Positions 7,451 through 14,289 of a stretch of 36,632 bases of DNA are shown here, piece after piece. Below the pieces are notes generated by a model that had not been told where the DNA came from, did not search any database, and saw only the letters and a program-made list of their open reading frames with translations. The position numbers and the translations under genes are program-made. The stretch is taken from NCBI RefSeq assembly GCF_001475935.1, contig NZ_LDQA01000005.1, positions 1-36,632 on the forward strand. The letters are read 5' to 3'. The stretch's first letter is position 1, and each line of letters begins with the position of its first letter. This DNA comes from Aureimonas ureilytica (GTDB lineage: Bacteria > Pseudomonadota > Alphaproteobacteria > Rhizobiales > Rhizobiaceae).

Positions 7451-8284
7451 ATGGCAATTCGAGTTAAAGAGACCCTGTTCGGACGCGTCCTGTCGGTCGC
7501 CGTCGTGGCAGCGACGCTGATGGGCGGCGTTCAGGCGCACGCCGCGTCGCTCAAGGAGGCCCTCGAGCAGAAGCAGGTGGTGATCGGCATTCAAGGCGAC
7601 AATCCGCCTTGGGGCTTCATCGACTCCACCGGGCAGCAGCAGGGCTTTGACGCCGACGTGGCGAAGGCCTTCGTCAAATCCCTGGGTGTCGAGGCGAAAT
7701 TCGTGCCGCTGGCGATCGCCAACCGCATTCCGGCTCTGACCACGGGCAAGGTCGATGTTCTCTTTTCGACGCTGGTGATGAATGCCGAGCGGGCGAAGGC
7801 GATCCAGTATTCCGTCCCCTATGCCGGCAACGACAATGCGCTGGTCGCGCCGAAGGATCGCCCGATCAAGTCGATGGACGATCTGGCTGGCCTCAAGGTC
7901 GGGGTGCCGCGCTCGTCGGTGGTGGACACCGCGACCACGAAAATGGCGCCCGCCGGAACCCAGATCCTTCGCTTCGACGACGACGCCGCCAACATCCAGG
8001 CGCTCCTGTCGGGCCAGGTCGATGCGGTCGGCGGCAACCAGTTCTATGTCGGCCGCCTGGACAACGCCCGTCCCGGTGCCTTCGAGGAGAAACTGAAGCT
8101 TCAGGTCTTTTTCAACGGTGCCGGTTCACGTCTCGGCGAGAAGGACTGGAACGGTGCCTTGAACACCTTTCTCAAGGGGTTCATCCCAACTCCGGAATAT
8201 GCGGCGATCTACCAGAAGTGGCTGCACCGGGACGCTCCGAAATTCCCGGACGCAATCGAGGGCGTGCCCTTCGAGGCTCCTTGA
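7451..8284 (+). CDS. Orphan amino-acid-type ABC transporter solute-binding protein (family 3)
   Basis: 277 residues from the ATG at 7451, which has GGGAGG at ideal spacing; in-frame ATGs at 7388 and 7445 lack this. A Sec signal peptide (basic start, then VLSVAVVAATLMGGVQAHAA) is followed by an SBP_bac_3 domain: V-V-I-G-I-Q-G-D-N-P-P-W-G-F, then Q-G-F-D-A-D-V-A-K-A-F, and D-V-L-F-S-T-L-V-M-N-A-E-R. Proteins of this kind bind polar amino acids or small carboxylates in the periplasm. No permease or ATPase gene lies nearby, so it must borrow a transporter encoded elsewhere or act as a sensor. The shared operator links it to the dehydrogenase and lyase genes that face it. Confidence 0.88.
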   Translation: MAIRVKETLFGRVLSVAVVAATLMGGVQAHAASLKEALEQKQVVIGIQGDNPPWGFIDSTGQQQGFDADVAKAFVKSLGVEAKFVPLAIANRIPALTTGKVDVLFSTLVMNAERAKAIQYSVPYAGNDNALVAPKDRPIKSMDDLAGLKVGVPRSSVVDTATTKMAPAGTQILRFDDDAANIQALLSGQVDAVGGNQFYVGRLDNARPGAFEEKLKLQVFFNGAGSRLGEKDWNGALNTFLKGFIPTPEYAAIYQKWLHRDAPKFPDAIEGVPFEAP

Positions 8285-8290
8285 ACGCTC

Positions 8291-8315
8291 GGCCATGGCG
8301 GTATCCGCCATGGCC
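8291..8315 (+). terminator. Hairpin after the solute-binding protein gene
   Basis: GGCCATGGCG (8291-8300) pairs perfectly with CGCCATGGCC (8306-8315) over a five-base loop, six bases after the stop. There is no real T-tract. It is probably a terminator or 3'-end stabiliser. Confidence 0.6.
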
Positions 8316-8342
8316 ATCCTTCGGTTGAAAGAAAGAAGGTTC

Positions 8343-8404
8343 GGCCCGCAAACAACCCGTCGTCACCCCCTATGGGTCTCGTGACGGCGGGTGGTTTGCG
8401 GGCC
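8343..8404. terminator. Very long stem-loop between convergent genes
   Basis: GGCCCGCAAAC (8343-8353) pairs with GTTTGCGGGCC (8394-8404), and the stem continues inward through ACCCG/CGGGT and CGTCAC/GTGACG. That makes about 23 pairs with one mismatch and one wobble, and a 14-base loop. Read on the minus strand it is followed by AACCTTCTTTCTTTC, so it probably terminates the dehydrogenase operon, whose last gene ends at 8416. Confidence 0.7.
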
Positions 8405-8415
8405 TTGTGGTAATG

Positions 8416-9405
8416 TCAGGACGCCTTGGCCCGAGCGATGTCGAGCACCTTGGGGTTCGCCAGATAAGTAGGGTGCCGGCCCTGAAGAACGTCCACCACG
8501 TTCTGCGCCGTTTTGGAGCGGATCTCTACCTCGGAATCCTCAGAGTACCAGGCAGCATGCGGCGTCAGGATGACGTTGGGCATCGCTGCGAGGGCATGGT
8601 CGGCCCCGATCGGCTCGGATTCGAAGACGTCGAGACCCGCGCCCGCGATCCCGCCCGCAGACAGCGCTTCGATCAGCGCGGCCTCGTCGATCACCGGGCC
8701 GCGCGCCGTATTGACGAGAAGGGCCGTCGGCTTCATCGCCGCCAGCTCGGCGCGCCCGATCGCATGGTGGGTCTCCGGAGTCAGCGGCACATGAACCGAG
8801 AGAATGTCGGCTTCGCGAAGCAGCGTCGCCTTATCTACCATCTCGACCCCGGCGGCCCGCGCCTTTTCGGCGTCGGCATAAGGGTCGCAGGCGATGATGC
8901 GCAGACCGAAGCCGGACATCTTCCGGGCCACGCGCTGCGGGATCGCGCCAAAGCTGAGGAGGCCGAGCGTGCGACCGCGCAGGCGATAGAGCGGCTTCAC
9001 GACCGTATAGTCCCAGCGCCCCGAGCGGATGGCCGCGTCATGCAGGCGAAGACCACGAGCCAGACCCATGATCATCGCGATGGCGTGGTCGGACACTTCT
9101 TCCAGCGATCCATCGGGCACGTTGCCGATGAAGATCCCCCGCCGCGTGGCGGCCTCCACGTCGATCGTGTTGAGCCCGATCCCGTAGCGGGAGATGACGC
9201 GGCAGCGCTCCAGGGCGTCGACGACGCGTCCGGTGATCTGGGCATACTGGTTGATGACGGCGTCGGCATCCCGGCAGGCTTCGATCAGCTCGGCCTCGCT
9301 GCGACACTGGCGCGGCGTAAGTTCGAAACCGGCCGCTTCGACCACCGCGATTTCCGGTGCGAGATCGGGGAACTCGTAATCCGTGACGACGATCTTGGGC
9401 TTCAT
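8416..9405 (-). CDS. D-2-hydroxyacid dehydrogenase (NAD-dependent, CtBP-like)
   Basis: 329 residues, normal length for the family. The nucleotide-binding domain has the loop GLLSFGAIPQ at about 148-157, where a serine replaces the first glycine of the usual G-F-G-x-I-G, followed by C-D-P-Y at the cofactor-discriminating strand end, favouring NAD. The catalytic triad is present: Arg235 in N-T-A-R-G, Glu264 in D-V-F-E-S-E-P, His283 in T-P-H-A-A-W. Such enzymes interconvert 2-keto acids and D-2-hydroxy acids. The start overlaps the stop of the upstream lyase gene by four bases (ATGA), so the two are co-translated, and the substrate is probably related to the lyase product. The specific acid is not predictable. 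Confidence 0.9.
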   Translation of the reverse strand: MKPKIVVTDYEFPDLAPEIAVVEAAGFELTPRQCRSEAELIEACRDADAVINQYAQITGRVVDALERCRVISRYGIGLNTIDVEAATRRGIFIGNVPDGSLEEVSDHAIAMIMGLARGLRLHDAAIRSGRWDYTVVKPLYRLRGRTLGLLSFGAIPQRVARKMSGFGLRIIACDPYADAEKARAAGVEMVDKATLLREADILSVHVPLTPETHHAIGRAELAAMKPTALLVNTARGPVIDEAALIEALSAGGIAGAGLDVFESEPIGADHALAAMPNVILTPHAAWYSEDSEVEIRSKTAQNVVDVLQGRHPTYLANPKVLDIARAKAS

Positions 9406-10268
9406 TTCGCAACTCCGTATCGGTCGTCGAGGCCGCTGTGGAACGGCAGGTCGACGATGTCGGTGAACTCGGCGTAGCTGTGCTGGCGTCCGACATGGGC
9501 GGGCGTGCCATCAGCCTTCAGGCGGTCGAGCGCGTCCGCCACGGCGCGGGTGGCCGAGAAGAGCGTGGTGACGGCGTAGAGCACGACGGAAAAGCCCATC
9601 TCCTCCAGATCGGACGCCTTGAGCGCGACCGTCTCGTTTCCGTCGACGATGGAGACGACCTTCGGACCCTTCACGGCCTTGGCGACCGCCTCGACCTCGG
9701 CAATCTTCTTGATGCCGTCCACGAAGACGAGGTCGACGCCGGCGTCCTGGTAGGCATGGGCGCGGCGGATCGCCTCCTCGGGGCCGAAGGCGCCGATCGC
9801 GTCTGTGCGGCCGATGATGACGAGATCGCCCGCGCCCCGCGCTTCGATCGCGCAACGCAGCCGCGCCGCGCTTTCCTCGACGCTCATGAGCCGGATACCG
9901 GCCTGCTGGCCGCAGCGCTTGGGGGCCACCTGATCCTCCAGATGGATCGCGGCGACACCGGCCTGCATGTATTCGAGAACGGTGCGATGGATGTTGGACG
10001 GGCCGCCATAGCCCGTGTCGGCATCGGCGATCACCGGGATCGAGGTCACGCGCACCATGTTGCGGGCATGCTCGGTCATCTCGGTCTGGGTGAGAAGCCC
10101 GATGTCAGGTGTGCCCAGCCGGCTCGCCGTGGCGCCGAAGCCGGTCATGTAGACCGCCGGAAAGCCCGCTCTCTCGACGAGGCGAGCCGTGATGCTGTCC
10201 GGGGCACCGGGCGCGGCGACGATCCGGCCGGATTCCAGGAGTTTGCGAAGATGTGCGGCTTGCGACAT
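9402..10268 (-). CDS. Isocitrate lyase/PEP mutase-family carboxylic acid lyase
   Basis: 288 residues from the ATG at 10268, preceded by AAGGG; an extension to 10424 would begin at the predicted transcription start and is rejected. Family hallmarks are GFGATASRLGTPD near 43-55, the Mg-binding D-A-D-T-G-Y-G-G at 82-89, E-D-Q at 111-113, and K-R-C-G-Q at 117-121. In methylisocitrate and isocitrate lyases the last motif is K-R-C-G-H; here Gln replaces His, as in some other family members. The reaction is probably cleavage of a substituted malate/citrate-like acid or an oxaloacetate-type decarboxylation. It is first in the two-gene operon with the dehydrogenase and is controlled from the operator-bearing promoter at 10431-10459. 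Confidence 0.88.
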   Translation of the reverse strand: MSQAAHLRKLLESGRIVAAPGAPDSITARLVERAGFPAVYMTGFGATASRLGTPDIGLLTQTEMTEHARNMVRVTSIPVIADADTGYGGPSNIHRTVLEYMQAGVAAIHLEDQVAPKRCGQQAGIRLMSVEESAARLRCAIEARGAGDLVIIGRTDAIGAFGPEEAIRRAHAYQDAGVDLVFVDGIKKIAEVEAVAKAVKGPKVVSIVDGNETVALKASDLEEMGFSVVLYAVTTLFSATRAVADALDRLKADGTPAHVGRQHSYAEFTDIVDLPFHSGLDDRYGVAK

Positions 10269-10430
10269 GGCGCCCTTAGCTCGTTTCAAACTTGAGGTGG
10301 ACCGACGCCCTCGGCCCGAAGCCGTGATGGCGCCACGTTTCGAGGTGCGGCCCGTGCCGGATGTCGTTCGGCTCCATCCGCGGAGCTCCCCTTTTCGATG
10401 GCAGCTCCGAGCGCTGCGGACCATTCACAT

Positions 10431-10459
10431 TAGTGTACGGTATACATCATTGTGTGTCA
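10431..10459 (-). promoter_or_regulatory. Promoter with GTATAC operator for the lyase-dehydrogenase operon
   Basis: On the minus strand CTGACA (10454-10459) and TACACT (10432-10437) are spaced 17 bases. The spacer holds ATGATGTATACCGTAC, matching the element in the promoter at 7247-7276 in sequence and in position relative to the -35 and -10 boxes. It also lies about 70 bases upstream of the GntR gene on the other strand, so autoregulation is likely. Confidence 0.65.
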
Positions 10460-10515
10460 GGCAAAGGCTGCCACGTCAACGGCGCATCCGCATGACGCGT
10501 TGATCGCCCGGCACC

Positions 10516-11295
10516 GTGGTGATAGCGGTCGCCGTGTTCTGCATACATGGGAACATTCGGCATCGCGTGGCTCCGGGCAGGTGGGCTCCTCTTTTGAAAT
10601 CCTTGAAGATCAAGCAGCCGAAACTGCTCGCCCAGCTCGTCGTGGAGCGTGTGCGCCAAGCCATCATCGACGGAGATTTCGCCTTGGGCGAACAGATCTC
10701 GGAGGAGCGCCTCGCCGAGAGCCTCGGTGTCAGCCGCACGCCGGTTCGAGACGCGATGATCCGGCTGCAGCTCCAGGGGCTGGTATCCATTCAGCCCAAG
10801 CGCGGCACCTTCGTCTTCGACCCCGTTCCGCAGGACGTCATCGACGTTTGCCGATTTCGGAAGATGCTGGAGATGGGGGCGATCCGTCTGGCGCTCGGAC
10901 ACGCGCGCAACGCTCTGGTCAAGGACCTTCAGATGATCGTCGCCCGGATGAGGGATGCGCTCGCCGACGGCGACGTCGTCGCCTATGGCCGCCTCGATTC
11001 AAGCCTTCACCAATGCTTCGTCAACCACTCGGGCAATCCCTATATCCGGGACGCCTATGATCTCGTTTCCGGCCAGATTGCGGCCCTGCGCACGACCCTG
11101 ACCTCGCCGGCCCACGATCTGCGCCGGATCTCCTTCGGCGAGCACGAGCGGTTCCTGGCCATGGCGACCGACAACCAGCCGGATGCCTTATGCGAGCTTC
11201 TGGGCGCGCATATCGACCGCACGGAGGACGTCTTCGCCGCGACGTTGAAGGGACGCCGGGAGGCGAGGGGAGGCGGGCGAGCAGGCAGCGCCTAA
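10516..11295 (+). CDS. GntR-family transcriptional regulator, FadR/FCD type
   Basis: 259 residues from a GTG at 10516. The conserved part begins around residue 33, so a shorter start such as the TTG at 10594 is possible; neither has a clear Shine-Dalgarno. The winged HTH has L-A-E-S-L-G-V-S-R-T-P-V-R-D-A-M-I-R-L and G-L-V-S-I-Q-P-K-R-G-T-F-V. The C-terminal FCD domain carries the metal/effector pattern D-x-x-L-H and late H-I-D. FCD regulators usually repress uptake and catabolism of organic acids or amino acids and release DNA on binding substrate. The two GTATAC promoters, one beside this gene and one in front of the binding-protein gene, are its probable targets. Confidence 0.9.
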   Translation: MVIAVAVFCIHGNIRHRVAPGRWAPLLKSLKIKQPKLLAQLVVERVRQAIIDGDFALGEQISEERLAESLGVSRTPVRDAMIRLQLQGLVSIQPKRGTFVFDPVPQDVIDVCRFRKMLEMGAIRLALGHARNALVKDLQMIVARMRDALADGDVVAYGRLDSSLHQCFVNHSGNPYIRDAYDLVSGQIAALRTTLTSPAHDLRRISFGEHERFLAMATDNQPDALCELLGAHIDRTEDVFAATLKGRREARGGGRAGSA

Positions 11296-11459
11296 CAAAT
11301 CCGCCTGCTGCGGAGGAGTCCGCACCGAGCGTGCCGAAAAGCCCGATGGGTATCGACGGGCCGCTTGTCGCGAATGGCGAGGCGTCGGAGCGGGTTGAGC
11401 CCAGCAACCGAGCGCTCGACCCTCCAGCGCCCGGGTTTCACCAGCGCAACGCGAGCCAT
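11292..11459 (-). pseudogene. IS5-family transposase C-terminal remnant
   Basis: The minus strand encodes PGRWRVERSVAGLNPLRRLA followed by I-R-D-K-R-P-V-D-T-H-R-A-F and a TAG stop at 11292-11294. IS5-type transposases have R-W-x-V-E-R-T/S-F-A-W-L-x-R-F-R-R-L-A-I-R-Y-E-R-x-A-D-x-H at the same place, including the last catalytic Glu of the DDE triad (V-E-R). Only the C-terminal end is left, and its tail overlaps the end of the GntR gene. It marks the right border of the GntR module. Confidence 0.65.
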
Positions 11460-11511
11460 CGGTCGGCTCCCTTAATCCCTCATCACCCTAAGCGCCTCGA
11501 CCACGCACCTT

Positions 11512-11535
11512 GAGCCGCAGCCGGTGCTGCCGCTC
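11512..11535. terminator. Hairpin downstream of the sugar operon
   Basis: GAGCCGCAGC (11512-11521) pairs with GCTGCCGCTC (11526-11535) with one mismatch and a CGGT loop, about 30 bases after the kinase stop on the minus strand. There is no T-tract, so confidence is low. Confidence 0.3.
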
Positions 11536-11567
11536 ACGGCCAAGTGAGCAGCGATGGTCCGCGACCA

Positions 11568-12443
11568 TCATGACCGGGCGGAAACGTGCCGGGCTGCCGC
11601 TTCGTTGGCTCTCGAAAGACTTTCGGCGAAGGATGCGCCGGCGGCGAGAGAGCGGACGAGGGCGCCGACAAAGGCGTCTCCGGCTCCGTGCGTGCTCACG
11701 AGACGCACGGGTAGGGCTTCGAGCGCAACGGGCGCATCGCCGGACCGAACGCCCGCGACACCTGCCCCTCCGGCCGTGACGACCACGCCGGGAAAGCGTG
11801 TCGCAAGCTCCTGAGCCGCGGCGGTCGCAGACGCTAGGTCGGTGACGGGGCGTCCGCAAAGCTCCTCGGCCTCGATCGCGTTGACGATCAGCACGTCCAC
11901 CAGCGCGGCAAGCTCGCCTGGGAGTGCCCGGAAAGGGGCCGCGTTGAGGCAGACGATCGCTCCCGCTTCGCGCGCGGCTTGGGCGGCGGCAAGATTGACG
12001 GCGTCCGGCACCTCGTTCTGGAGGATCAGGGCCTTGGCGTCTTTCCAGAGATCCGCCTTCGAGAGCGAAGCGGTGTCGATCTTCAGATTGGCGCCCGACA
12101 CGATCACCGCGCCGTAATCGCCTTCGGAATCCGAGATGGCAACGCTCATGCCCGAGCCGATACCGGGCAGGGTGGCGACACGTGTGGCGTCGACGTCCGA
12201 GTTACCCAGCGCGGCCAGAAGGAAGCGGCCGAATTCGTCGTCGCCCACGGCGCCCGCCATGCGGACTTCGGCGCCCGCCTTGGACGCGCTCGCAGCCTGG
12301 TTGCCGCCCTTGCCGCCGAACTTCGGCGCCCAGGCGTGGCCGGTCACCGTCTCGCCCTTGCGCGGCCTGTCCGGCGCGTCGACCATGATGTCGTAGTGCA
12401 AGCTGCCGACGACCACGATCACGGGTTTGGCGGGAGTGCTCAT
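11568..12443 (-). CDS. Ribokinase-like PfkB-family sugar kinase
   Basis: 291 residues with both PfkB signatures: the N-terminal K-F-G-G-K-G-G-N-Q-A-A near residues 41-51 and the C-terminal STHGAGDAFVGAL, whose Asp is the catalytic base and whose G-A-G-D forms the anion hole. The order and length fit ribokinase. It phosphorylates a free sugar with ATP in the cytoplasm. It is the last gene of the ABC sugar operon and its ATG overlaps the stop of the RpiR gene (ATGA). Its place beside an isomerase suggests it acts on the isomerised ketose. The exact sugar is unknown. Confidence 0.88.
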   Translation of the reverse strand: MSTPAKPVIVVVGSLHYDIMVDAPDRPRKGETVTGHAWAPKFGGKGGNQAASASKAGAEVRMAGAVGDDEFGRFLLAALGNSDVDATRVATLPGIGSGMSVAISDSEGDYGAVIVSGANLKIDTASLSKADLWKDAKALILQNEVPDAVNLAAAQAAREAGAIVCLNAAPFRALPGELAALVDVLIVNAIEAEELCGRPVTDLASATAAAQELATRFPGVVVTAGGAGVAGVRSGDAPVALEALPVRLVSTHGAGDAFVGALVRSLAAGASFAESLSRANEAAARHVSARS

Positions 12444-13309
12444 GTGTTTCGTCGCTTGGTTTTGACGGCCCCCATTGTGGCCGCGAGGTTGCGTTCCGCC
12501 GCCTTGAGGTCGCGCTGGGCGACAGCTGCGAAGACGGCGTCGAGAATGATGAGCTGGGCGACGCGGGCGGCCGCGTTCTCGCCCAGAAGCGGCGAGCCCT
12601 GCGCCGTCGAGCAGAGGACGACGTCGGCGATCTCGGCGATCGGCGATGTCGCGTAGTTGGTGAGCGCGATCGTGCGCGCCCCGCGCTTGCGGGCCAGTTC
12701 CAGCGGTTCGAGGACCGCCGTGGTCTGGCCAGAATGCGAAAAGGCGATGGCGACATCGCCTTCCGTCAGGAGCGCCGCCGACATCAGCATCATATGCGCG
12801 TCGTCGAAGACACTGGTGCGCACGCCGATGCGCAGGAATTTGTGGGCCACGTCGCGGGCGATCTGGGCCGAGCCACCGATCCCGTAGAGGTCGCGCTGCC
12901 GGGCGGCGAAGATGAGATCTGCGGCGCGCTCGAAGGCTTCGGGGTCGAGGATGGAGAGCGTTTCCTCCAGCGCATGGATGGAGGTGCGAAAGACCTTCTG
13001 CGCGATCTGGGCCCCGCTGTCGTCGGGCGACAGTTCCTGATGCAGATCGGCGGTGGGCAGGCGATTATAGTCGGCAATGCCGGCCCGAAAGTCCTTGAAG
13101 CCGGAGAAGCCGAGCTTCTTGGCGATCTTCACCAGCATCGCCTCCGAGACGCCCGCGTCCTCGGCCACGCTCTTGAGGGCGGTGGTCTCGTCGAAGTCCC
13201 GGCGGCCGAGGATCATCTCGACCACCCGGCCTTCGAGCGGCGTCAGTTGCGGCATCATCATGCGGATCCGGGGACCGATGGTCCTCGGATCGCTGAAACT
13301 CATATTCAT
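12440..13309 (-). CDS. RpiR/MurR-family transcriptional regulator (HTH + SIS domain)
   Basis: 289 residues starting at the ATG at 13309, which overlaps the permease stop as ATGA; the frame stays open far upstream, through the permease region, but that part is antisense-type noise. The N-terminal RpiR HTH covers about residues 15-90 (A-L-K-S-V-A-E-D-A-G-V-S-E-A-M-L-V-K-I-A-K-K-L-G-F-S-G). The SIS domain follows with Y-G-I-G-G-S-A-Q-I and I-A-F-S-H-S-G-Q-T, which binds a phosphosugar. It probably controls this operon in response to a phosphorylated intermediate, through the inverted repeat at 18022-18041 (inference). A regulator inside rather than before the operon is a mild oddity. Confidence 0.9.
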   Translation of the reverse strand: MNMSFSDPRTIGPRIRMMMPQLTPLEGRVVEMILGRRDFDETTALKSVAEDAGVSEAMLVKIAKKLGFSGFKDFRAGIADYNRLPTADLHQELSPDDSGAQIAQKVFRTSIHALEETLSILDPEAFERAADLIFAARQRDLYGIGGSAQIARDVAHKFLRIGVRTSVFDDAHMMLMSAALLTEGDVAIAFSHSGQTTAVLEPLELARKRGARTIALTNYATSPIAEIADVVLCSTAQGSPLLGENAAARVAQLIILDAVFAAVAQRDLKAAERNLAATMGAVKTKRRNT

Positions 13310-14289
13310 CCCCGTCCCCTGGTCGCGCGGTCGATCAGCATGGCGACGAGGATGATAAGGCCGGTGGCGAGGAGTTGATAGAACGCCTGGACATTGAGAA
13401 GCGTCAGCCCGTTGCGCAAGCTCCCCAGGATGATGGCGCCGAGGATGGTGCCGACCACCGAGCCCTTGCCGCCCATCAACGAGGCACCGCCGATCGCGGC
13501 CGCCGCGATCGCGTCGAGTTCCCAGAGATTGCCGAGCGTCGGGTCGGCCGCGCCGAGGCGTCCGACGAGGATCAGGCCGGCGATGGAGGCAAGGCCACCG
13601 GAGATGACATAGGCCGCAATCTTGGTCATAGCGACCGGCACGCCGGCGATGTGCGAGGCCTCTTCGTTGCCACCGACCGCCAGGAAATACTCGCCGAGCG
13701 GGGTCTTGTTGAGGACGACCCAGACGATCAGCGCCAGGATGGCGACGAGAACCACGGGCGTCGGGACGCCCAGGATATCGCCGTTGAAGAGCGCCCGGAA
13801 CGCGGGCGGAATGCCGAAGATCGGGTTGCCGCCGGTATAGATCAGGGCCGAGGCCCGGTAGAGCGAGAGCGTGCCGAGCGTGACGATGAAGGGCTGGAGC
13901 CCGCCATAGGCGACGAGCGCTCCGTTCACCGCGCCCGCCGCCATGCCGAACAGGATCGCGGCGGGAATGGCGATGACGATCGGAGCGCCGCCGACCATCA
14001 AGGCGGCGGCGGCGACGGCCGCGATGGCGGCGGTCGGGCCGACCGACAGGTCGATGCCGCCCGAGATGATCACGAGCGTCATGCCGAGCGCCACGCAGGC
14101 ATTGATCGAGGACTGCTGAAGGATGTTCAGGATATTGCGTTCGGTCAGGAAATTGGGGCTGAGCGCGGCAAAGACGCCGACGATGACGAGAAGTCCGATG
14201 AGTGTGCCCGCGTCGCGCAGGCCGAAGGCGAGCTTGAGGCCGCGCTTGGGGGCGGCGGGAAGGCTGTCGGTGGAGGTCATGAGCGTCAC
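13306..14289 (-). CDS. Sugar ABC transporter permease (RbsC-like)
   Basis: 327 residues with about eight to ten hydrophobic segments, including LIGLLVIVGVFAALSPNFLT near the start and the highly conserved GGIDLSVG stretch of branched-chain/ribose-type permeases, plus G-G-I-D and A-A-A-A-I-G-G-A-S-L-M-G-G-K-G-S near the C-terminus (BPD_transp_2). It forms the membrane channel for the binding protein and ATPase of this operon. The start overlaps the ATPase stop by four bases and its stop overlaps the RpiR start. Confidence 0.92.
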   Translation of the reverse strand: MTLMTSTDSLPAAPKRGLKLAFGLRDAGTLIGLLVIVGVFAALSPNFLTERNILNILQQSSINACVALGMTLVIISGGIDLSVGPTAAIAAVAAAALMVGGAPIVIAIPAAILFGMAAGAVNGALVAYGGLQPFIVTLGTLSLYRASALIYTGGNPIFGIPPAFRALFNGDILGVPTPVVLVAILALIVWVVLNKTPLGEYFLAVGGNEEASHIAGVPVAMTKIAAYVISGGLASIAGLILVGRLGAADPTLGNLWELDAIAAAAIGGASLMGGKGSVVGTILGAIILGSLRNGLTLLNVQAFYQLLATGLIILVAMLIDRATRGRG

